A stretch of DNA of 64,000 nucleotides from Streptomyces sp. H39-S7 (GTDB taxonomy: Bacteria > Actinomycetota > Actinomycetes > Streptomycetales > Streptomycetaceae): assembly GCF_027158205.1 (NCBI RefSeq), contig NZ_JAPVLU010000017.1:62001-126000 (forward strand). Reading direction: 5' to 3'. The position numbers and the translations under genes are program-made. Positions within the stretch are counted from its first letter, which is position 1, and each line of letters opens with the position of its first letter. Shown piece by piece: positions 60,063 to 64,000 of the stretch. The notes under the pieces were generated by a model. The model was not told where the DNA came from. It worked only from the letters and a program-made list of their open reading frames with translations, and searched no databases.

Positions 60063-60092
60063 TTGACAATCGTTTCCACTTCAGATGAAAAT
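60063..60092 (+). promoter_or_regulatory. Promoter of the zinc-uptake operon
   Basis: TTGACA (60063-60068) and GAAAAT (60087-60092) with an 18-bp spacer. Initiation would fall at about 60100, the ATG of znuA, implying a leaderless message. Both Zur-box-like sequences overlap these elements. Confidence 0.5.
60064..60078. promoter_or_regulatory. Zur box 1 (weaker)
   Basis: TGACAATCGTTTCCA matches the Streptomyces Zur box TGAAAATGATTTTCA at 11 of 15 positions and covers most of the -35 element of the zinc operon promoter. Confidence 0.55.
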
Positions 60093-60100
60093 GAGTGTCA
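60086..60100. promoter_or_regulatory. Zur box 2 (strong)
   Basis: TGAAAATGAGTGTCA matches the Zur box TGAAAATGATTTTCA at 13 of 15 positions and spans the -10 element and the transcription start. Zinc-loaded Zur bound here would block the operon. Its centre is 22 bp, about two helical turns, from that of box 1. Confidence 0.75.
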
Positions 60101-61065
60101 TGAACAAACGCCACCGTCTGATACCCGCAGCCGTCGCCGGAACCGCCGCCCTGGGCCTTCTCACCCTGAGCGCCTGCTCGGCGTCCGACGCCGCGGACGG
60201 TGCGGGCGGCAGCGGGAACCTGAAGGTCACGGCGTCCTTCTACCCCATGGAGTTCCTGGCGAAGGAGATCGGCGGGAAGAACGTGGACGTGACGGCGCTC
60301 ACCAAGCCGGGCGTCGAGCCGCACGATCTGGAGCTCACCCCGCGGCAGACCGCCGCCCTCGGCAAGGCCGACGTGATCGTCTACCTCAAGGGCCTGCAGC
60401 CCGCCGTCGACGAGGCCGTCAAGCAGTCCGGCGTGAAGAACACCGCCGACGCCGCCTCCCTGACGAAGCTGGAAGAGCACGGCACCGAGGTCGACGGCCA
60501 CGCCCACACCACCGGCGACAACCGCTCCGGCGAGGGCGAGGCCGGCGCCGACCCGCACATCTGGCTCGACCCGGTGAAGTACGCCGAGGTCGCCAAGGGC
60601 GTCAACACGGTGCTCGCCAAGGCCGACCCCGACCACGCCGCCGCATACCAGAAGAACACGGACGAACTGGTCAAGAAGCTGGACGGGCTGAACACCGAGT
60701 TCACGAACGGTCTCAAGAACCGCGCCTCCGACACGTTCATCACCACCCACGCGGCCTTCGGCTACCTCGCCGAGCGCTACGGCCTGGTCGAGGAGGCCAT
60801 CGGCGGCATCGACCCCGAGGCCGAGCCCAGCGGCGCCCGCATCAAGGCCCTGCAGCAGCTCTCCGCGAAGCACCACGTCACGACGGTCTTCTTCGAGACG
60901 CTCGCCAGCAACGCCACCGCCAAGACCCTGGCCGGCGACCTGAAGCTCAAGACCGACGTACTGGATCCCCTCGAGGGGATCACCGACAAGTCCCAGGGCA
61001 CCGACTACTTCGCGGTGCAGCGGAGCAACCTCAAGGCCCTGCAGACGGCGCTCGGCAGCAAGTGA
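60100..61065 (+). CDS. znuA: Zinc ABC transporter substrate-binding lipoprotein
   Basis: This 321-residue lipoprotein has a signal MNKRHRLIPAAVAG, lipobox LSAC with Cys26, and a cluster A-I binding fold with zinc-ligand histidines in PGVEPHDLEL, GADPHIWLDP and FITTHAAFGYLAERYG. A His/Asp/Glu-rich loop (EEHGTEVDGHAHTTGD) typical of zinc-binding members lies near residue 135. I place the start at ATG 60100: the ATGs at 60085 and 60091 fall inside the Zur box and -10 element. It captures Zn for ZnuB/ZnuC under zinc shortage. Confidence 0.93.
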   Translation: MNKRHRLIPAAVAGTAALGLLTLSACSASDAADGAGGSGNLKVTASFYPMEFLAKEIGGKNVDVTALTKPGVEPHDLELTPRQTAALGKADVIVYLKGLQPAVDEAVKQSGVKNTADAASLTKLEEHGTEVDGHAHTTGDNRSGEGEAGADPHIWLDPVKYAEVAKGVNTVLAKADPDHAAAYQKNTDELVKKLDGLNTEFTNGLKNRASDTFITTHAAFGYLAERYGLVEEAIGGIDPEAEPSGARIKALQQLSAKHHVTTVFFETLASNATAKTLAGDLKLKTDVLDPLEGITDKSQGTDYFAVQRSNLKALQTALGSK

Positions 61066-61072
61066 GGAATCC

Positions 61073-61891
61073 ATGCAAGAGCAACCAGAGCACGCGGAGC
61101 ACGCGGTGACGGAGGTAGGCATGCGGCCGGTCCCGGTCATTTCCCTGCGCGGGGCGACGGCCTCGCTCGGATCACGGCCCGTACTGCGCGGGGTGGACCT
61201 GACGGTCGGCGGCGGCGAGGTCGTCGCCCTGCTCGGTGCCAACGGCTCCGGCAAGTCGACCGCGGTCCGGGCCGTCGTCGGCCAGGTACCGCTCAGCGAA
61301 GGCCGCCTCGAACTGTTCGGCACCCCGCTCAAGCGCTTCCGCGACTGGGCCAGGATCGGCTACGTCCCGCAGCGCACCACCGCCGCGAGCGGTGTGCCGG
61401 CGACCGTCCGCGAGGTCGTCTCCGCCGGCCGGCTGGCCCGCAGCCGCCTGCGGCCGCTCGGCCGGGGCGACCGCGCGGCGGTCGACCGGGCGCTGGAGAT
61501 GGTCGGCATGGCCGACCGCGCCAAGGACTCCGTCGACGCGCTCTCCGGCGGCCAGCACCAGCGGGTGCTCATCGCCCGCGCGCTGGCCGTCCAGCCCGAA
61601 CTGCTGATCATGGACGAGCCGATGGCGGGGGTCGACGTCGCCAGCCAGGAGATCCTGGCCGGCACCCTGCGCGAGCAGGTCGCGTGCGGCGCCACCGTGC
61701 TCCTCGTCCTGCACGAGCTCGGGCCGCTGGAGCCGCTGATCGACCGCGCGGTGGTGCTGCGCGACGGCTGCGTCGTCCACGACGGACCGCCGCCGCGCGC
61801 CGTCGGGCAGCACGCGCTGCCCGGCCACGACCATGTGCATCCGCACGCCGCACACAATGCCGAACCGCTCAGGACGGGGCTGCTCAGCTGA
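61073..61891 (+). CDS. znuC: Zinc ABC transporter ATP-binding protein
   Basis: This 272-residue ATPase has Walker A GANGSGKST, Q-loop YVPQRTTAA, signature LSGGQHQRVLIARALA, Walker B LLIMDEPMAGVD and the switch His in LVLHELGPLEP. The C-terminus is His-rich (GQHALPGHDHVHPHAAH), a feature of some zinc or manganese ATPases. The gene starts 8 bp after znuA and its stop shares one base with the znuB start. A later ATG (MRPVPVISL, residue 17) is an alternative start. Confidence 0.93.
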   Translation: MQEQPEHAEHAVTEVGMRPVPVISLRGATASLGSRPVLRGVDLTVGGGEVVALLGANGSGKSTAVRAVVGQVPLSEGRLELFGTPLKRFRDWARIGYVPQRTTAASGVPATVREVVSAGRLARSRLRPLGRGDRAAVDRALEMVGMADRAKDSVDALSGGQHQRVLIARALAVQPELLIMDEPMAGVDVASQEILAGTLREQVACGATVLLVLHELGPLEPLIDRAVVLRDGCVVHDGPPPRAVGQHALPGHDHVHPHAAHNAEPLRTGLLS

Positions 61892-62832
61892 TGGACATCC
61901 TCGACTACGCCTTCATGCAGCGGGCCCTGATCGCGGCCGTCCTGGTCGGCATCACCGCCCCCGCCATCGGCATCTACCTCGTCCAGCGCCGCCAGGCGCT
62001 GATGGGCGACGGCATCGGCCACGTCGCGATGACCGGCGTCGGCCTGGGCTTCCTGCTCAACACCAGCCCGATCTGGATGGCCACCGCCGTCGCCGTCGTC
62101 GGCTCCGTCGCCATCGAGCTGATCCGCTGGTACGGCAGGACGCACGGCGACATCGCGCTCGCGATGCTCTTCTACGGCGGCATGGCCGGCGGCGTGATGC
62201 TGATGAGCATGTCCGACACGGGGTCCAACGCCAACCTCGTCACGTACCTCTTCGGCTCCCTGAACACGGTCTCGCCGGAGGACGTCACGACCATCTGCGT
62301 GCTCGCCGCGTTTGTGGTGCTCGTCACAGTCGGGCTGCGGCGGCAGCTCTTCGCGATCTGCCAGGACGAGGAGTTCGCCCGCGTCACCGGGCTGCCGGTC
62401 CGGCTGCTGAACCTGCTCGTGGCGGTCACCGCCGCCGTCACCGTCACCGTCGCGATGCGCGTCGTCGGCCTGCTGCTCGTCAGCGCCCTCATGGTCGTCC
62501 CGGTCGCCGCGGCCCAGCAGCTGTCCCGCAGCTTCGCGATGACGTTCGCGCTGGCCGTCCTGATCGGGGTCACGGTCTCGCTCTCCGGAGCGGTCACGTC
62601 GTTCTACGTGGACGTGCCGTCCGGGCCGACGATCGTTCTGCTGGCCATCGCCATCTTCGTCGTGCTGGCGGTGCTGGCCGGTCCGCTGGCAAGAAAACGG
62701 GCCCGCGGTTCCGCCACCGCCGCCGAACGGTGCACCCTGGAGGTACCCGGCGCGCGCGTCCCCCAGGACGACGTTCGGGTGCAGAGCCCGCGGCCTGACA
62801 CAATGACGACCGACCGGACATCTGGACGGTGA
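61891..62832 (+). CDS. znuB: Zinc ABC transporter permease
   Basis: This 313-residue ABC-3 family permease has eight or nine helices and the motifs QRRQALMGDGIGHVAMTGVGLG, YLFGSLNTVSPEDV, QDEEFARVTGLPV and MRVVGLLLVSALMVVPVAAAQQ. It forms the zinc channel with ZnuC. A hydrophilic C-terminal tail of about 45 residues (from residue 268) exceeds the usual length. Its ATG overlaps the znuC stop (TGATG). Confidence 0.93.
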   Translation: MDILDYAFMQRALIAAVLVGITAPAIGIYLVQRRQALMGDGIGHVAMTGVGLGFLLNTSPIWMATAVAVVGSVAIELIRWYGRTHGDIALAMLFYGGMAGGVMLMSMSDTGSNANLVTYLFGSLNTVSPEDVTTICVLAAFVVLVTVGLRRQLFAICQDEEFARVTGLPVRLLNLLVAVTAAVTVTVAMRVVGLLLVSALMVVPVAAAQQLSRSFAMTFALAVLIGVTVSLSGAVTSFYVDVPSGPTIVLLAIAIFVVLAVLAGPLARKRARGSATAAERCTLEVPGARVPQDDVRVQSPRPDTMTTDRTSGR

Positions 62833-62858
62833 CGGTTACGACCGAGAAGGAGGCACCG

Positions 62859-63275
62859 GTGACGACCGCCAAGCCCCCCGTGCAGGGCCGATCGACCCGG
62901 CAGCGCGCTGCCGTCGCCGCCGCGCTCGACGAGGTCGAGGAATTCCGCAGCGCGCAGGACCTGCACGACCTCCTCAAGCACCGCGGCGACTCCGTCGGCC
63001 TCACCACCGTCTACCGCACGCTGCAGTCCCTCGCCGACGCCGGCGAGGTCGACGTGCTGCGCACCGACGACGGCGAGTCCGTCTACCGCCGCTGCTCCGA
63101 CGGCCACCACCACCACCTCGTCTGCCGCATGTGCGGCAAGGCCGTCGAGGTCGAGGGCCCGGCCGTCGAGAAGTGGGCCGAGGCGATCGCCACCGACCAC
63201 GGCTTCGTCAACGTCGCCCACACCGTAGAAATCTTCGGCACGTGCGCCGAGTGCGCCACCGCGGAAAAGGCCTGA
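62859..63275 (+). CDS. zur: Zinc uptake repressor, Fur family
   Basis: This 138-residue Fur-family protein has an N-terminal winged helix (STRQRAAVAAALDEVEEFRSAQDL, GLTTVYRTLQSLADAGEV) and a C-terminal metal domain with DGHHHHLVC, the structural zinc cysteines in CRMCGK and GTCAEC. With zinc it represses znuACB. GTG 62859 is chosen because AAGGAGG lies 5-6 bp upstream and the length then matches S. coelicolor Zur; a GTG at 62829 overlapping the znuB stop lacks a comparable site. Placement as last gene means that it represses its own synthesis. Confidence 0.94.
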   Translation: MTTAKPPVQGRSTRQRAAVAAALDEVEEFRSAQDLHDLLKHRGDSVGLTTVYRTLQSLADAGEVDVLRTDDGESVYRRCSDGHHHHLVCRMCGKAVEVEGPAVEKWAEAIATDHGFVNVAHTVEIFGTCAECATAEKA

Positions 63276-63329
63276 CGGCCGCCCCCAGCCCACGCGCCAC
63301 GGCGCCCACCCGCTGATCGCCTCCCGCGC

Positions 63330-63866
63330 TCACGCGCGCGGCACGTGGCCATCGAGCAGGGCGCGGAGCCGGTCCAGGTCGGCCGGGGCGGTCGCGGCCC
63401 GCTTGGGGAGGATGTTCAGGCAGGTGCCGTTCCTGTCCGGGCTGAGCAGGATGAAGGCGGTGTCGGTCTCCACGTAGCGTCCGAACCGCTGCCAGGACAC
63501 CGTGCTGCTGCTGGTCTCCGTCGCGACCAGCAGGCCCGACCCGTCCACCGTGGTCCGCACCTCGCCGTTGCGCCGTGCCCCCTTCGCCAGGGTCCGCCCG
63601 ATGAGCAGGGGCTGCCAGAAGACGACAGCCGCCGGCACGCCGAGGATCCACAGCAGCGGCCAGGGCACCGCATCGCGGCCCGCCGCCCAGAGGACCAGCA
63701 CCAGTGCGCACGCCCCGGCGCCGAGGAGGACGAATGCCTGGAGGAAGCGGCCTTGCAGGGTCTTGCGCCGCCGGGCGCGCAGCGCCCCCGCGAAGTCGTC
63801 GGCGGTGAGGGTGAAGTCGAGGACCACCGGTTCGGGTCCTGCCTCCGTACGGGGCGTCGCTTCCAC
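63330..63866 (-). CDS. YcxB-like membrane protein
   Basis: This 178-residue protein begins with VLDFTLTADDFAGALRA, has two adjacent transmembrane helices (about residues 42-62 and 68-84) and ends in a soluble domain (VDGSGLLVATETSSSTVSWQRFGRYVETDTAFILL, LNILPKRA) that matches the YcxB-like C-terminal domain. The family has no known function. It converges with zur across a 54-bp gap. An upstream frame extension to 63951 exists only in a different register and is not used. Confidence 0.75.
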   Translation of the reverse strand: MEATPRTEAGPEPVVLDFTLTADDFAGALRARRRKTLQGRFLQAFVLLGAGACALVLVLWAAGRDAVPWPLLWILGVPAAVVFWQPLLIGRTLAKGARRNGEVRTTVDGSGLLVATETSSSTVSWQRFGRYVETDTAFILLSPDRNGTCLNILPKRAATAPADLDRLRALLDGHVPRA

Positions 63867-63953
63867 GTGTCTGCCTGTTCTGATCGTCCCGGCGATCCCC
63901 GGAAGCTCCCGGAGTCGCCGGACCGTACCGACCGGACGGGCAGACCGTCAACG

Positions 63954-64000
63954 TCAGGGCCGCTTGTCGGTCGGGGCCAGGTCGTTGGGGAGGGCGCCTC
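63954..64000 (-). CDS. C-terminal end of a gene running off the window
   Basis: The last 47 bases read on the minus strand as GALPNDLAPTDKRP followed by a stop, with strong GC at third positions. Only 14 residues are visible, so the product cannot be named from sequence. In S. coelicolor, as I recall, the gene beyond zur encodes an undecaprenyl diphosphate synthase, which is a possibility by synteny only. Confidence 0.4.
   Translation of the reverse strand, partial: GALPNDLAPTDKRP

Overview
The window is high-GC DNA with GTG starts, ATGA/GTGA gene overlaps and Streptomyces-type regulators, so the host is a Streptomyces or close relative. The core order (hrdA-type sigma, dnaG, dgt, assimilatory nitrate reductase, nirB/nirD, ppdK, dusB, glyS, znuACB, zur) matches, as I recall it, the S. 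coelicolor region around SCO2465-SCO2508; that comparison is from memory.

Layout. 1-4.9 kb is accessory: a DyP peroxidase / enoyl-CoA hydratase / sulfite-oxidase-like operon, a decayed IS630 transposase, a small membrane protein and an IS5-type fragment. It ends at a 3' fragment of a CAU-anticodon tRNA, the usual scar at the end of an integrated element. 5-8.3 kb holds hrdA and dnaG. 8.4-16.2 kb holds a secreted GH9 hydrolase, an acetyltransferase, a ferredoxin-reductase-like flavoprotein, a divergent HxlR / NAD(P)-binding pair, dgt, a sirohydrochlorin chelatase and a GGCT-like protein. 16.3-28.8 kb centres on nitrate and nitrite assimilation (narB, a second FAD subunit, nirB, nirD) with candidate GlnR boxes, interrupted by a WhiJ/AbaA-type regulator module and a GlxA-type regulator coupled to an isochorismatase.

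The most notable region is 28.9-40.3 kb. An iron box overlaps a promoter for nine co-directional genes: two FecCD permeases, an ATPase, a siderophore-binding lipoprotein, then ATP-grasp ligase, NIS synthetase, MFS exporter, second NIS synthetase and PLP decarboxylase. The last five have the order of the vibrioferrin operon pvsABCDE of Vibrio. There is no monooxygenase or acyltransferase for hydroxamate arms, so an iron-repressed carboxylate siderophore of vibrioferrin type, made and re-imported by one operon, is the simplest inference.

41-64 kb: a second WhiJ/AbaA-type module whose ATPase gene is frameshifted in a G7 tract, an SDR, a HAD phosphatase, ppdK, dusB, two DHA2-type MFS exporters around an XRE regulator, an aldo/keto reductase, a TetR regulator, a two-component system coupled to a DUF4097 protein, glyS, and the znuA-znuC-znuB-zur operon under two Zur-box-like sequences. 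No CRISPR array, intact tRNA, rRNA or complete insertion sequence was seen.
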